Positions 10,026-21,016 of a stretch of DNA of 64,000 nt are shown here, piece after piece. The translations under genes and the position numbers were made by a program. Under the pieces are notes generated by a model. It was given only the letters and a program-made list of their open reading frames with translations, had not been told where the DNA came from and ran no database searches. The stretch lies in NCBI GenBank assembly GCA_014843695.1, contig CM026404.1, positions 84,908,712 to 84,972,711 on the forward strand, read 5' to 3'. This stretch comes from Archivesica marissinica. Taxonomy: Eukaryota > Mollusca > Bivalvia > Venerida > Vesicomyidae. Position 1 is the stretch's first letter, and every line of letters begins with the position of its first letter.

Positions 10026-10073
10026 GTAAGTACATGTACACCCAAACTTGTTGTGAATGCCAGTAAAAAGCTT

Positions 10074-10639
10074 TAAAGCGGCGCAATTCGCGTTGAAACG
10101 AGCGTTCTGATTGGATTATGATTGTTCTTCATATATAAAAAAACATCTTGTTACATTCTAATAATCCAATCAGAACGCTCGTTTCAACGCTGGTTTCAAC
10201 GCGAATTGCGCCGCTTTAGAAATTTTCAAAACAAATTGAAAATGCTACGAAATCTCTTTTTGACGTACATTTTTGCCGAATAAACATACAGGTTAGTGGA
10301 AACACATTTTATTGATAATGTTATTCACAGTTAAAACTCTCCCGTCGAAGATTTTTTTTGTTGCTGACAGAACCCGTGTCCTAGTATGGAAATGTGACCT
10401 GCTATGGCCAATGTATGTGGCAATTGTTTGCAAAGTATACATGCATGCAGCTTAAAGTTGTGTTTTATTTGAAGAACAATATAAAGACTCGGGATAGGCG
10501 TTATATTTGGACAGCTTTGTACAAAATTGTTTCAGATATGGCCATTTTACTGATCGATGCGAAATCTGACATCCCACAGAGTAGAATCCCTGTACTTAAA
10601 TATATATACTAGTACCCCCAAACGTGCCGAATCCCTGTG
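10074..10639. mobile_element. ~566-bp MITE with terminal hairpin, in MGME1 intron 3
   Basis: The right end reads inward as CACAGGGATTCGGCACGTTT (inverse, ending 10639). The left end is a hairpin in which AGCGGCGCAATTCGCGTTGA (10077 on) is repeated in inverse near 10196-10217, around a spacer. A second copy lies in inverse orientation in the 7B2 intron (30555-31045) and the solo terminus at 5871-5954. The two large copies share an open frame of about 70 codons, which is more simply explained by recent common origin. The element is bracketed by imperfect direct repeats of 27-30 bp (10052-10078 and 10636-10665). Confidence 0.75.
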
Positions 10640-10692
10640 AATGCCACAAGTAAAAAGCTTTAAAGTGACAACATACCTGGTGCTGTTGTTTC

Positions 10693-10761
10693 TAAACTTT
10701 ATTTATTTTACAACGATTGCGAAGCAAGTTTTAACAACTGATATTAATCGCTCTCGTTGGC
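10693..10761 (-). mobile_element. SINE tail fragment (minus)
   Basis: AAACTTTATTTATTTTACAA and GCGAAGCAAGTTTTAACAAC are the inverse of the 3' tail of the 6787-type SINE. It is broken by another SINE starting at about 10762. Confidence 0.7.
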
Positions 10762-10961
10762 TCTGATTGATGGTCACGGGTTCGAGCCTCGCTCATTTAT
10801 ATGAAAAAGTTGGCAGTTTCTTACGGAGGTTGGTGCACCCAAGTACTGGTTAACCGCTGGAGCCTGCCCAGGAAAAGTGTTGTTAAGTAAGCTGCCCGCC
10901 AGCAATATAGCCTGAAATGGTGCTGATGCAGGCGTAAAACCCGAAATATAACATATAACAT
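10762..10961 (+). mobile_element. 5'-truncated SINE of the 26224 family
   Basis: Begins within the tRNA-like head at GATGGTCACGGGTTCGAGCC, then AAGTTGGCAGTTTCTTACGG and CGTAAAACCCGAAATATAAC. Together with its neighbours it forms a cluster of four SINE pieces in MGME1 intron 3. Confidence 0.8.
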
Positions 10962-10963
10962 AA

Positions 10964-11091
10964 CTGATGAAAGCGTAAATGTGGTCATTCGTGTAGGAGG
11001 AAACTGGAGTACCCGGAGAAAACTCACCTGTCCGATCTGGCGACCACCGTACCATTTCACATATTTCCCGGTCCGAGGATCGAACCCGGGT
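10964..11091 (-). mobile_element. SINE fragment (minus), 6787 family
   Basis: Inverse of the central domain and B box: GATGAAAGCGTAAATGTGGT through GGAGTACCCGGAGAAAACTC to GAGGATCGAACCCGGG. Confidence 0.8.
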
Positions 11092-11225
11092 GATTGTGCC
11101 CTTAGGCAAGGCACTTAAATTACACTTTTCCTCTTCTCTCTCCTTCATGACAATGGATTCCATCAGGAATAGGGTCTCTAAAATGATTAAACTAATGTTG
11201 TAAGAATCGCAATCGAGGTATTATA
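11092..11225 (+). mobile_element. SINE fragment, 13290 family
   Basis: GATTGTGCCCTTAGGCAAGG, then CAATGGATTCCATCAGGAAT and a decayed tail. It continues directly from the fragment before, so this may be a composite of two SINE families. Confidence 0.6.
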
Positions 11226-11800
11226 AATATGTATACACGAATTTGAAACATGCTGATTACCGATAGATACATTACATGATTATTTAATAGTTCCGATCGT
11301 TTCATAATAACGTTTCTATATATTAATTAATAACTTTGCTTGTATTCAGTTTCATACAGCCAGCACATATTTTCTTATATGTACGTACGTGCAATAACAC
11401 CTGGAAGAATTCTGATTGGTTGAGAGAATAATCTGTAAATTAAACCATGTAATATGCATATTTCTCTTTGAACTGGTACATAATGTTAATGGTAAGACAA
11501 ACTACGATTTAAAAGAAGTATCAACGCAATTATAACGCTGTTTAAAACATAAATATAACGCTGCTCTGTGTAGTGACAATTTAGTAGGTAGACCTCATGA
11601 CAATTTGTGCGACACTTGGCGCCAAAATGAAAGTAGAACCGTTGTTTATTAAAACTAGCAAAATTCCGAAACGCTTTCATAAAATATGATATGAAATCAC
11701 CAATCATGTGAGATCCTATGTATAATACTGGTTGGTATCAAAGACAATATGTCATAGCAACTGTTTTGGACATTTTTGGAAATTGTGTATACATGTAGTC
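11226..11800 (+). other. Unique stretch of MGME1 intron 3
   Basis: AT-rich, without coding signal, known repeat or hairpin that I can see. Confidence 0.5.
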
Positions 11801-12310
11801 AGTTTAAATAGGAAAGTGATATTAAATTATCTCTGTGTACATAATTTAAATAGGAAAGTGACATTAAATTCTCTCTGTGCACCTGTGCACACTATTTAAA
11901 TAGGAAACTGACATTAAATTCTCTCTGTGCACATAATTTAAATAGGAAAGTGACATTAAATTCTCTCTGTGCACCTGTGCACACTATTTAAATAGGAAAG
12001 TGACATTAAATTATCTCTGTGCACCTGTGCACACTATTTAAATAGGAAAGTGACATTAAATTCTCTCTGTGCACCTGTGCACACTATTTAAATGGGAAAG
12101 TGACATTAAATTCTCTCTGTGTACACTATTTAAATAGGAAAGTGACATTATTTTCTCTGTGTACACTATTTAAATAGGAAAGTGACATTATTTTCTCTGT
12201 GTACACTATATAAATAGGAAAGTGACATTATTTTCTCTGTGTACACTATATAAATAGGAAAGTGACATTATTTTCTCTGTGTACACTATATAAATAGGAA
12301 AGTGACATTA
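11801..12310. repeat. 40-50-bp tandem array
   Basis: Units begin TAGGAAAGTGACATTAAATT and end in CTCTGTG plus one of several tails: ACCTGTGCACACTATTTAAA (50-bp units), ACATAATTTAAA (42 bp), or the shorter TTTTCTCTGTGTACACTATT form (40 bp). The short form takes over toward the right and grades into the 18-bp array. Confidence 0.9.
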
Positions 12311-12594
12311 TTTTCTCTGTGTACACTATTTTCTCTGTGTACACTATTCTCTCTGTGTACACTATTTTCTCTGTGTACACTATTTTCTCTGTGTACACTA
12401 TTCTCTCTGTGTACACTATTTTCTCTGTGTACACTATTTTCTCTGTGTACACTATTTTCTCTGTGTACACTATTCTCTCTGTGTACACTATTTTCTCTGT
12501 GTACATTATTTTCTCTGTGTACACTATTTTCTCTGTGTACACTATTTTCTCTGTGTACACTATTTTATCTGTGTACACTATTTTATCTTTACAG
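12311..12594 (+). repeat. 18-bp array that runs into the exon 4 splice acceptor
   Basis: About 15 units of TATTTTCTCTGTGTACAC. The unit is the distal part of the preceding 40-bp repeat. The last units (TATTTTATCTGTGTACAC, then TATTTTATCTTTACAG) show that the polypyrimidine tract and AG of MGME1 exon 4 are the final, truncated copy or the seed of the array. The pyrimidine-rich units may all bind splicing factors, an inference. Confidence 0.9.
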
Positions 12595-12753
12595 CTTACT
12601 AATGTGACTACTGGTGCTCTGGTGATAGCCTACCCTAGTGGTGAGCCTGCCACTGTACACATGATGTCGCAGAAGGTTTGTGAGAGGTACTGGGCCAAAT
12701 GGATAGACAGACTATATCTCTACTGGACATCACAGTTCCTACAAGAGGAATGA
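12595..12753 (+). CDS. MGME1: MGME1 exon 4 (C-terminus and stop)
   Basis: Begins in phase 0 at CTTACT after CTTTACAG and encodes TGALVIAYPSGEPATVHMMS, then a RYWAKWIDRLYLYW helix similar to the C-terminal SQYWTKWLLRLEEY of vertebrate MGME1. TGA at 12751-12753. Confidence 0.92.
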   Translation, partial: LTNVTTGALVIAYPSGEPATVHMMSQKVCERYWAKWIDRLYLYWTSQFLQEE

Positions 12754-13180
12754 ATATAATAAGAGATGATTCAGAAGGTTCAACGTCCTACAAGATTTAA
12801 GAGTACCATTCTTATGCACTGGTGTGGCAAGGATATTCCACTCAAGTGGTCAGAATATGTTTGTCAGAAGCTTGGCTTTGACAAGGATATACCACCCGAG
12901 TGGTCCGAATATGTCGTCAGAAACGTGGTTTCCACGGATGGTGGAATATCCTTGTCTACTGTTGGATACTTTTTCTCACACTTGCCAGGACACACGTTTT
13001 ATTGCCAACTTGATTACTCGGATTTCAATGAATCGGCAGTGTGTAATTACGTATTTCTGGACAACTTTAATATGCCTGTGTTACTATGAAAATGTCTAGA
13101 CACAGACAATTATGTCATCCAACTGATTCCTCGCGTGTGCGTATGTACTTACCTGAATAAAAGAGATCAATTGAATGTGT
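12754..13180 (+). other. MGME1 3' untranslated region
   Basis: Contains two imperfect direct copies of a ~42-bp segment (CAAGGATATTCCACTCAAGT near 12829 and CAAGGATATACCACCCGAGT near 12890) and a short inverse (GTGGAATATCCTTG) near 12942, so a stem is possible. A polyadenylation signal AATAAA is at 13156-13161. No protein-coding case for the overlapping open frames. Confidence 0.6.
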
Positions 13181-13289
13181 TTTCTTATTTGTAACTGAAA
13201 ACTGTGGAAATGTTTCTTGGCATTTCATTAGAATGTCATTGACAAGTATTTTAGTAATAAAAACATATGTAATATAATGGGGTTATATG

Positions 13290-13522
13290 TTAGTTTATAC
13301 AAATTTATTTTAGCTCGATTGCGAAACAAGTTCTTATAACTTATATTAATCACTCTCGAGACCTCATTCCTGATGGAATCCATCGCCACGAGGGAGAGAG
13401 AAGAGGCAACGTGGCCATTAAATGCCTTGCCTAAGGGCACAATCGTAACATCTCCAGCGGGGCTCGAACTCCGGACCTTTCGCACCTGAAGCGAACGCGC
13501 ATCCACTGCGCTATCACGACTT
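13290..13522 (-). mobile_element. tRNA-derived SINE (minus)
   Basis: On the minus strand: GTCGTGATAGCGCAGTGGAT head, B box GAGTTCGAGCCCC, body GTTACGATTGTGCCCTTAGG and GATGGATTCCATCAGGAATG, tail GAGAGTGATTAATATAAGTT. The tail is shared with the 6787 family although head and body differ. Confidence 0.85.
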
Positions 13523-14201
13523 ATATGTTGATTATGTTAATTAATTACCTCCATAATTAGTTGTATAGCATGATACATATTCATGAGTATTGGTCCATTT
13601 ATAATAATGCTGTATACGGTCGTTATACAAGGCAATTATACATGGTACTGTACTAACTGTTTATGTTGGTAGAGAAGCAAGTACATTTGGCAGAGAAACA
13701 AGTATACTTGGCGTGGACATCCCTAAACATGTATGCCTGATCAGCATATTAAAGGTTTTCCCACACATGTGTGCTATTACATCAGAAATGTACTCTGATG
13801 TTTTAAGTTTAAACAGTACAATTTCAAAATATTAACATGTTATTTCCGTACAAGCATGTGTTTGCACCAAAACAATATATCCGAATTGATATATTGAGTG
13901 GCAGTTATGCCAAACATGTTTACTGGAACATCTGTAGCTTGACATTTTATGGAATACCTGTCCAAGCTTGCTTCTCTCTAAAAGATGGGATAAATTTAGA
14001 TTAGGGGGAGACGAACTGGGATTATTGAAAGTGCCATATGGTGCTTGGACACACCGTAGAAATTTATTTAAATAAACACTTATAACTTGGACTTGTTTTG
14101 GAACTTATACGATTACGGTACACATACAGACAGATTTGTTGCTTGGAGGCTATCTGGCCACATGCGAGCATGGGCAGTCAGTTAAGAAACACTCACATTG
14201 C
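13523..14201. other. Unique intergenic stretch
   Basis: No gene, RNA or repeat that I can support; AT-rich with a few weak short direct repeats near 13670-13710 (AGAGAAGCAAGTACATTTGG and a variant). Confidence 0.5.
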
Positions 14202-14462
14202 AATGTGTGTTTTACGTTTATTTATCATCGCTACCAGTTGCCCATATGAGCGACGCCTCCTGAAGAGATTAGTCATTTTAGATTTTTGGAGGATAGTGCA
14301 ATAATACAGACAGAGACACATTCCAGAATCTCCTCTGGTTCTTTTATGTGCACAGAGTAAAGCACCTGCACGAGACCTCAGTTTATAGACCCATCTGAAT
14401 GACTCTTAATTTTATTAGGGTCAGCCGGAGGATCGTTCCTGTGATCCCTGGATTGCCTCACA
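14202..14462 (-). mobile_element. SINE body (minus), head missing
   Basis: Contains TTTACGTTTATTTATCATCG, GAGCGACGCCTCCTGAAGAG and CTTAATTTTATTAGGGTCAG, matching the full copy at 55640-56047. The tRNA-like head is lost after CCCTGGATTGCC. Confidence 0.75.
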
Positions 14463-14587
14463 TTGCAACATCAAAATACATTCTTTGATAGTCAGTAATA
14501 GTGGTCGCTAATAAGATTATGTCAATATTGTTTTTACCTTTGCCATCTCTCCGCTTTACTTTGTTCGCACTTCATCTCCATAACCCC

Positions 14588-16560
14588 TTGTTGGATGTTC
14601 ACCAAACTTGACAGGAAGCATCTGTATGATGTCTAGTTGTGCATATTGTAACCCTGTTCTTGTTGGATGTTCACCAAACTTGACAGGAAGCATCTGTATG
14701 ATGTCTAGTTGTGCGTATTGTAACCCTGTTCTTGTTGGATGTTCACCAAACTTGACAGGAAGCATCTGTATGATGTCTAGTTGTGCGTATTGTAACCCTG
14801 TTCTTGTTGGATGTTCACCAAACTTGACAGGAAGCATCTGTATGATGTCTAGTTGTGCGTATTGTAACCCTGTTCTTGTTGGATGTTCACCAAACTTGAC
14901 AGGAAGCATCTGTATGATGTCTAGTTGTGCGTATTGTAACCCTGTTCTTGTTGGATGTTCACCAAACTTGACAGGAAGCATCTGTATGATGTCTAGTTGT
15001 GCGTATTGTAACCCTGTTCTTGTTGGATGTTCACCAAACTTGACAGGAAGCATCTGTATGATGTCTAGTTGTGCATATTGTAACCCTGTTCTTGTTGGAT
15101 GTTCACCAAACTTGACAGGAAGCATCAGTATGATGTCTAGTTGTGCATATTGTAACCCTGTTCTTGTTGGATGTTCACCAAGCTTGACATGAAGCATCAG
15201 TATGATGTCTAGTTGTGCATATTGTAACCCTGTTCTTGTTGGATGTTCACCAAACTTGACAGGAAGCATCTGTATGATGTCTAGTTGTGCATATTGTAAC
15301 CCCTTATTGGATGTTCACCAAACTTGACAGGAAGCATCGGTATGATGTCTAGTTGTGCATATTGTAACCCTATTCTGGTTGGATGTTCACCATGCTTGAC
15401 AGGAAGCATTGGTATGCTGTCTAGTTGTGCATATTGTAACCCTGTTCTTGTTGGATGTTCACCAAACTTGACAGGAAGCATCTGTATGATGTCTAGTTGT
15501 GCATATTGTAACCCCTTGTTGGATGTTCACCAAACTTGACAGGAAGCATCGGTATGATGTCTAGTTGTGCATATTGTAACCCTGTTCCTGTTGGATGTTC
15601 ACCAAACTTGACAGGAAGCATTGGTATGATGTCTAGTTGTGCATATTGTAACCCTGTTCCTGTTGGATGTTCACCAAACTTGACAGGAAGCATCTGTATG
15701 ATGTCTAGTTGTGCATATTGTAACCCTGTTCTTGTTGGATGTTCACCAAACTTGGCAGGAAGCATCGGTATGATGTCTAGTTGTGCATATTGTAACCCTG
15801 TTCTTGTTGGATGTTCACCAAACTTGGCAGGAAGCATCGGTATGATGTCTAGTTGTGCATATTGTAACCCTGTTCTTGTTGGATGTTCACCAAACTTGAC
15901 AGGAAGCATTGGTATGCTGTCTAGTTGTGCATATTGTAACCCTGTTCTTGTTGGATGTTCACCAAACTTGACAGGAAGCATCTGTATGATGTCTAGTTGT
16001 GCATATTGTAACCCCGTGTTGGATGTTCACCAAACTTGACAGGAAGCATCTGTATGATGTCTAGTTGTGCATATTGTAACCCCGTGTTGGATGTTCACCA
16101 AACTTGGCAGGAAGCATCTGTATGATGTCTAGTTGTGCATATTGTAACCCTGTTCTTGTTGGATGTTCACCAAACTTGACAGGAAGCATCTGTATGATGT
16201 CTAGTTGTGCATATTGTAACGCTGTTCTTGTTGGATGTTCACCAAACTTGACAGGAAGCATTGGTATGATGTCTAGTTGTGCATATTGTAATCCCATTTC
16301 AACACAAAGCTTGTCTGGGTATCATCTCCAAAACCCCTTTTAGGATTTTCACCAAACTTGGCAGGATATAACATCTAGTTGTGCATATTGTAGCCCCGTT
16401 TTGGTATGATGATTGTTTTGCGGATTTACGGCCATTTGAGCATTTTTATAACACACTGCTTGTCCGTGCTTCATCTCTAATATGCCTTTATGGTTCGGCA
16501 TGAAGCGCCAGAATGATGTCTAGTTGTGCATATTGTAATCCCGTTCCGGTTGGATGACTT
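14588..16560. repeat. 72-bp tandem array, ~24 copies, with decayed edge
   Basis: Unit of 72 bp containing GGATGTTCACCAAACTTGAC, AGGAAGCATCTGTATGATGT and CTAGTTGTGCATATTGTAAC; some units are 7-9 bp shorter, lacking the TGTTCTTG segment. The left part (14608-15190) is nearly identical unit to unit. Past about 16290 the units diverge and lengthen (16300-16560), typical of an old array edge. Open frames of 24-residue periodicity on both strands are by-products of a length divisible by three. Confidence 0.95.
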
Positions 16561-16596
16561 ATGGTTGATTATCTACTAAACTTCTTAATACTACAT

Positions 16597-17032
16597 ATGA
16601 GTTTATTTTGCTATGACTTGATATTGTTATGACTTTATTTTGCTATGACTTTATTTTGCTATGACTTTATTTTGTTATGACTTTATTTTGCTATGACTTT
16701 ATTTTGTTATGACTTTATTTTGCTATGACTTTATTTTGCTATGACTTTATTTTGTTATGACTTTATATTGTTATGACTTTATTTTGCTATGACTTTATTT
16801 TGTTATGACTTTATTTTGTTATGACTTTATTTTGCTATGACTTTATTTTGCTATGACTTTATTTTGCTATGACTTTATATTATTATGACTTTATATTTTT
16901 ATGACTTTATTTTGCTATGACTTTATTTTGTTATGACTTTATTTTGCTATGACTTTATTTTGCTATGACTTTATTTTGCTATGACTATATTGTTATGACT
17001 TTATATTGCTATGACTTTATATTGTTAAATCT
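16597..17032. repeat. 17-bp tandem array, ~25 copies
   Basis: Unit TTATGACTTTATTTTGC, with GCTATGAC/GTTATGAC alternation. It abuts a SINE tail on the right. Confidence 0.95.
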
Positions 17033-17104
17033 AAAATGACTAATCTCTTCAGGAGGCGTCGCTCATATGGGCAACCGGCAGCGATAATAAATAAACATAA
17101 AACA
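17033..17104 (+). mobile_element. SINE tail fragment
   Basis: AATGACTAATCTCTTCAGGA and GGCGTCGCTCATATGGGCAA plus AATAAATAAACATAAAAC: the inverse of the 55640 family terminus. Confidence 0.7.
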
Positions 17105-17477
17105 CACACACATTACAAAAAGATTTGTTTATGCTATGTCGTCCCGGATGGCAAGATGCTAATTAATTGTTGAAAAATATAATAAATATACACACATAAA
17201 TATGAAAAAAAAGTATGGCATGAAGGTTTTTTTGGTTCTATGGTCTGTGGTTAAAACAATGCAATCAAGATGACCATAGAGCGCTCATAAGTGTCCATGA
17301 CATGCCATAGTTGACCTTTAGTTGAGACCGTGACCTAGCTTTTGGCCACATTTAAACAAAGTTAGATGTCCTTGTAGGTATGCTAAAGACAAAATTTTAC
17401 AATTTTCCTGTCATTTGTTTATGATAAAATTATTGTTAAATGCTTTCCCTTAACATACGGACATAATTTTTGACCAT
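17105..17477. other. Unique intergenic stretch
   Basis: Nothing recognisable. A phrase-like repeat of TTGACCATAG/TTGACCTTTAG motifs suggests an old decayed repeat. Confidence 0.4.
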
Positions 17478-17668
17478 AGTTTATACAAATTTATTTGAGC
17501 TCGATTGTGAAACAAGTTATTACAACTTATATTAATCACTCTCGATACCTCATTCCTGATGGAATCCATCGCCAGGAGGGAGAGAGAAGAGGCAACGTGG
17601 AATTTAAATGCCCTAAGGGCACAATCGTAATGGCTCCATCGGGGCTCGAACTCCGGACCATTTGCTGA
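17478..17668 (-). mobile_element. SINE (minus), head missing
   Basis: Close copy of 13290-13522: TTTATACAAATTTATTTGAG, ATTAATCACTCTCGATACCT, GATGGAATCCATCGCCAGGA, ending at CGGGGCTCGAACTCCGGACC. Confidence 0.8.
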
Positions 17669-17739
17669 TTTTTGACCATAGGAAGCACACTTATTTGAAA
17701 TTGTTCTAAGAATGTTCTAAGGATGTTCTAAGACCACCC

Positions 17740-17955
17740 AGTACTATGAGTTATTGGAGATCTGGAACAATTATAAGAACACAATCTTGTACATTTAAGC
17801 TCTTTTAAGCATATAAAATGATTAACCAGGTCAAAAGCTGTTGATAGATCTAGAAATAGTGTAAACACTATTTCAATGTCATCAATACCTGTAGTGCAAT
17901 CTAAAATTGACAATATTGATGTTGTAGAAGTGAGATTGGCAATCGTATAGCGACA
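17740..17955 (-). pseudogene. Non-LTR retrotransposon reverse-transcriptase fragment
   Basis: The minus-strand frame reads TSTTSILSILDCTTGIDD and then VFTLFLDLSTAFDLVNH. FLDLSxAFDxVNH is the conserved motif of LINE-type reverse transcriptases that contains the first catalytic Asp. Only about 70 codons survive before the frame breaks, and no other domain is nearby. The clade cannot be assigned from this length. Confidence 0.65.
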
Positions 17956-18960
17956 ATACAAATATTTTACATATTAGATCCGTTTGAGGCTTATATCCTA
18001 TACATATTGAAGATAACAATCTTACTTAAAAAACGATATCCTTATAATTAAAATTGTTAATTTCGTACCTTTACAAGTAGTATTTAATAAAGCACTGGGG
18101 TATTTTGACAATAATGGACTGCAAGGTATGACGTCACGATGGTGTTTTATGACTACGGATATGTCATTTAAGAATGAAGTAATTGTAGAATTGAAACGGT
18201 TGTCTAAATTGACGTGCCTCTTGGCCCTCTTTGTGCAAAGACATGATTGGCGATTATGAATGAATGCTACTGGAGATTAATTAGTTTGTGTGCTAGATTT
18301 AAATATGGCTGTAATAGCAGGTGCAATAACTGATGCGGATATTTTGAGATATTTCATATTGATTGCATCATTACTAGTGCACGTTGAAATGGCGATGCTC
18401 GAAATGCTTTTCGAAGTAATATATTGATATTAATCCTGCCAACACTACATACCTCTAATACAATGTAGGCTGTGGTTCAATACAAAAAGTATAGATCCTG
18501 ATGAGATGGTTCGTCACTTTTTGCTAGTAATTGTACTATCTTTAGACTGTTTTATTGCCCATTTTGATAAATGAACTGATCCAAATGTAATTTCTGATTA
18601 ATTTATTTGTCTAAAATTGTCATGGACCAGTCCATGTCAGTTACTTATATATATGGAATATAGGCCTAAAACGATCCAATATGTAAACTATTTTACATTG
18701 TAGGCCTTTATCTTACTTAAAACACACACTTATATAATAACAAGATCATACTTATTAAAGTTGTTAATTTCGTACATTTACGGCTATAATTTAATATAAT
18801 ACTCTGCCATATCTGGCCTTTTGAAAGCAGTTCAATATTAATAATAATGGACAACAAGTACAAAGGTATGACGTCATCACGTTTTAATAGTAATGAATGG
18901 GTTACTATAGAGCTGTTCAGTGTTTAGTAGTTTGTGATGTTTATACTCTTATAAGATTCA
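17956..18960. other. Region with two diverged direct copies of a ~180-bp segment
   Basis: About 17990-18150 and 18700-18890 share TTGTTAATTTCGTAC, ATAATGGAC and AAGGTATGACGTCA at matching positions, about 720 bp apart. No coding signal. Probably an old dispersed repeat or tandem duplication. Confidence 0.5.
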
Positions 18961-18969
18961 TTAGAGTAG

Positions 18970-19975
18970 TTTGCAGTGTTGCTGAATACTTTGTCATCTC
19001 GACACAGACTCTTCCTCACAGCATCAGCTTGTTCAATACTTTGTGTCATCTCCACACAGTCTCGGTTCCTCACAGCATCAGCTGGCTGGTTCAATACTTT
19101 GGCATTTCGACACAGTCTCGGTTCCTCACAGCATCAGCTGGCTGGTTCAATACTTTGGCATTTCGACACAGTCTCGGTTCCTCACAGCATCAGCTGGCTG
19201 GTTCAATATTTTGGCATTTCGACACAGACTCGGTTCCTCACAGCATCAGCTGGCTGGTTCAATACTTTGGCATTTCGACACAGACTCGGTTCCTCACAGC
19301 ATCAGCTGGCTGGTTCAATACTTTGTCATCTCCACACAGACTCGGTTCCTCACAGCATCAGCTGGTTCAATACTTTGTCATCCCCACACAGACTCGGTTC
19401 CTCACATCATTAGCTGGTTCAGTACTTTGTCATCTCCACACAGACTCGGTTCCTCACAACATCAGCTGGCTGATTCAATACTTTGTCATCCCCACACAGA
19501 CTCGGTTCCTCACATCATTAGCTGGTTCAGTACTTTGTCATCCCCACACAGACTCGGTTCCTCACATCATTAGCTGATTCAATACTTTGTCATCTCCACA
19601 CAGTCTCGGTTCCTCACAGCATCAGCTGGTTCAATACTTTGGCATTTCGACACAGACTCGGTTCCTCACAGCATCAGCTGGCTGGTTCAATACTTTGGCA
19701 TCTCCACACAGTCTCGGTTCCTCACAGCATCAGCTGGTTCAATACTTTCGATCTCCACACAGACTCGGTTCCTCACAGCATCAGCTGGTTCAATACTTTG
19801 CCATTTCGACACAGTCTCGGTTCCTCACAGCATCAGCTGGCTGGGTCAATACTTTGGCATCTCCACACAGACTCGGTTCCTCACAGCATCAGCTGGTTCA
19901 ATACTTTGTGTCATCTCCACACAGACTCGGTTCCTCACAGCATCAGCTGGCTCGTCCAATGTGTGACCTCGACAC
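18970..19975. repeat. 52/56-bp tandem array, ~18 copies
   Basis: Unit TCGGTTCCTCACAGCATCAG, CTGGCTGGTTCAATACTTTG, then TCATCTCCACACAGAC or GCATTTCGACACAGAC; short units lack one CTGG. The equal 56-bp length to the large array at 31169 is coincidental: the sequences are unrelated. Confidence 0.95.
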
Positions 19976-20249
19976 ATATTCAGTTCCTCGTGTTGTCTTG
20001 ACGCCGTGAATAGTTTTGTTATTCGACAGAATGTCTGATTCGACATAACCGGTTTTGACATAACGGATGTAGACGGTGTGTATATATGACGGAAATGTTA
20101 ATGTAAAGGCGAAAAGGAGAACTAGAAATATTAAGAATTAGAAAGAACACAACCTGTTCATAAATTCATCAATCATTCGATGAAAAGAAGATACCAAAAT
20201 GAAGCAAAGAAAGAAAAAAAAACTATTCCTTGGCTGTCTCAGCCCAGTC

Positions 20250-20660
20250 CTAGCCCCCTCCATCCCCGCCCGAGATCCGAGGTAGTAAACCCACTCCATC
20301 CCCGCCCGAGATCCGAGGTAGTAAACCCAGTCCTATCCCCGCCCGAGGTAGTAAACCCAGTCCTAGCCCTCCATCCCCCACCGAGATCCGAGGTAGTAAA
20401 CTCAGCCCTAGCCCCCTCCATCCCCCACCCGAGATCCGAGGTAGTAAACCCAGTCCTAGCCCCCTCCATCCCCCACCCGAGATCCGAGGTAGTAAACCCA
20501 GTCCCATCCCCCACCGAGATAGTAAACTCAGCCCTAGCCCCCTCCATCCCCGCCCGAGATCGGAGGTAGTAAACCTAGTCCTAGCCCCCACCCGAGATCC
20601 GCGGTAATAAGCCCAGTTCTAGCCCCCTCCATCCCCCGCCCGAGATCCGATGTAGTAAAA
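20250..20660. repeat. GC-rich minisatellite
   Basis: About ten units of variable length (about 25-47 bp) with CCATCCCCCACCCGAGATCC, GAGGTAGTAAACCCAGTCCT and AGCCCCCT. One strand is strongly C-rich. It contrasts with AT-rich surroundings. Confidence 0.9.
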
Positions 20661-20772
20661 CAAGAAATTCCATTCTGTAGATATATGATTTTTCCCCGAT
20701 GTAATGTCGCTTTAATATACATGTATATAATTATGGTTATATAATCTCCATATTTATTCCATCCAAATTCCT

Positions 20773-21016
20773 TTGGATTCCAACGGGAATGTACATGTAC
20801 CGTTAATTATCGGGACAGCAAACATGCGATGGCTGTTATTGATTATGAACTGTCCCTATAGTGTTTCCGTTGACGGAGAGCATGGCAGTACTGGATCGAT
20901 ATCGGATTCTGCCATGGTGATGTTGTCGTCTTATCTGCTATTGACGTACACGGTCGCAGACATATTGGATACATTAAAGGAAGGAACGAAAATAACAGAC
21001 TTTCTGCCAGAAACAT
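20773..21016 (+). CDS. Possible first exon of an unknown membrane protein
   Basis: Open from ATG at 20773 for 81 codons to a good donor (GAAACAT|GTAAGT near 21016). It has a hydrophobic stretch (MRWLLLIMNC) and a second one (VMLSSYLLLTYTVADI) followed by a mixed-charge LDTLKEGTKITDFLPE. The balanced composition in a region of simple repeats is suggestive, but I recognise no family and see no partner exon downstream. It could equally be chance or an old element. Confidence 0.25.

Noticed and set aside
10394..10612. 72-codon frame shared with 30582-30839
   Set aside because: Both lie in copies of the same short MITE; similarity follows from DNA identity and the frame is too short for a transposase.
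12766..13099. Two overlapping ~100-codon frames after MGME1
   Set aside because: They lie in the MGME1 3' untranslated region between stop and AATAAA, overlap in different frames and include a duplicated segment.
14556..16297. 24-residue periodic frames on both strands, including a Cys-rich SSCAYCNPVLVGCSPNLTGS repeat
   Set aside because: The 72-bp unit is divisible by three and open on both strands; simultaneous openness in opposite directions and strong nucleotide identity point to a satellite.
18970..19975. Relation of the 56-bp array here to the 56-bp array at 31169
   Set aside because: Same length only; the sequences share no alignable segment.
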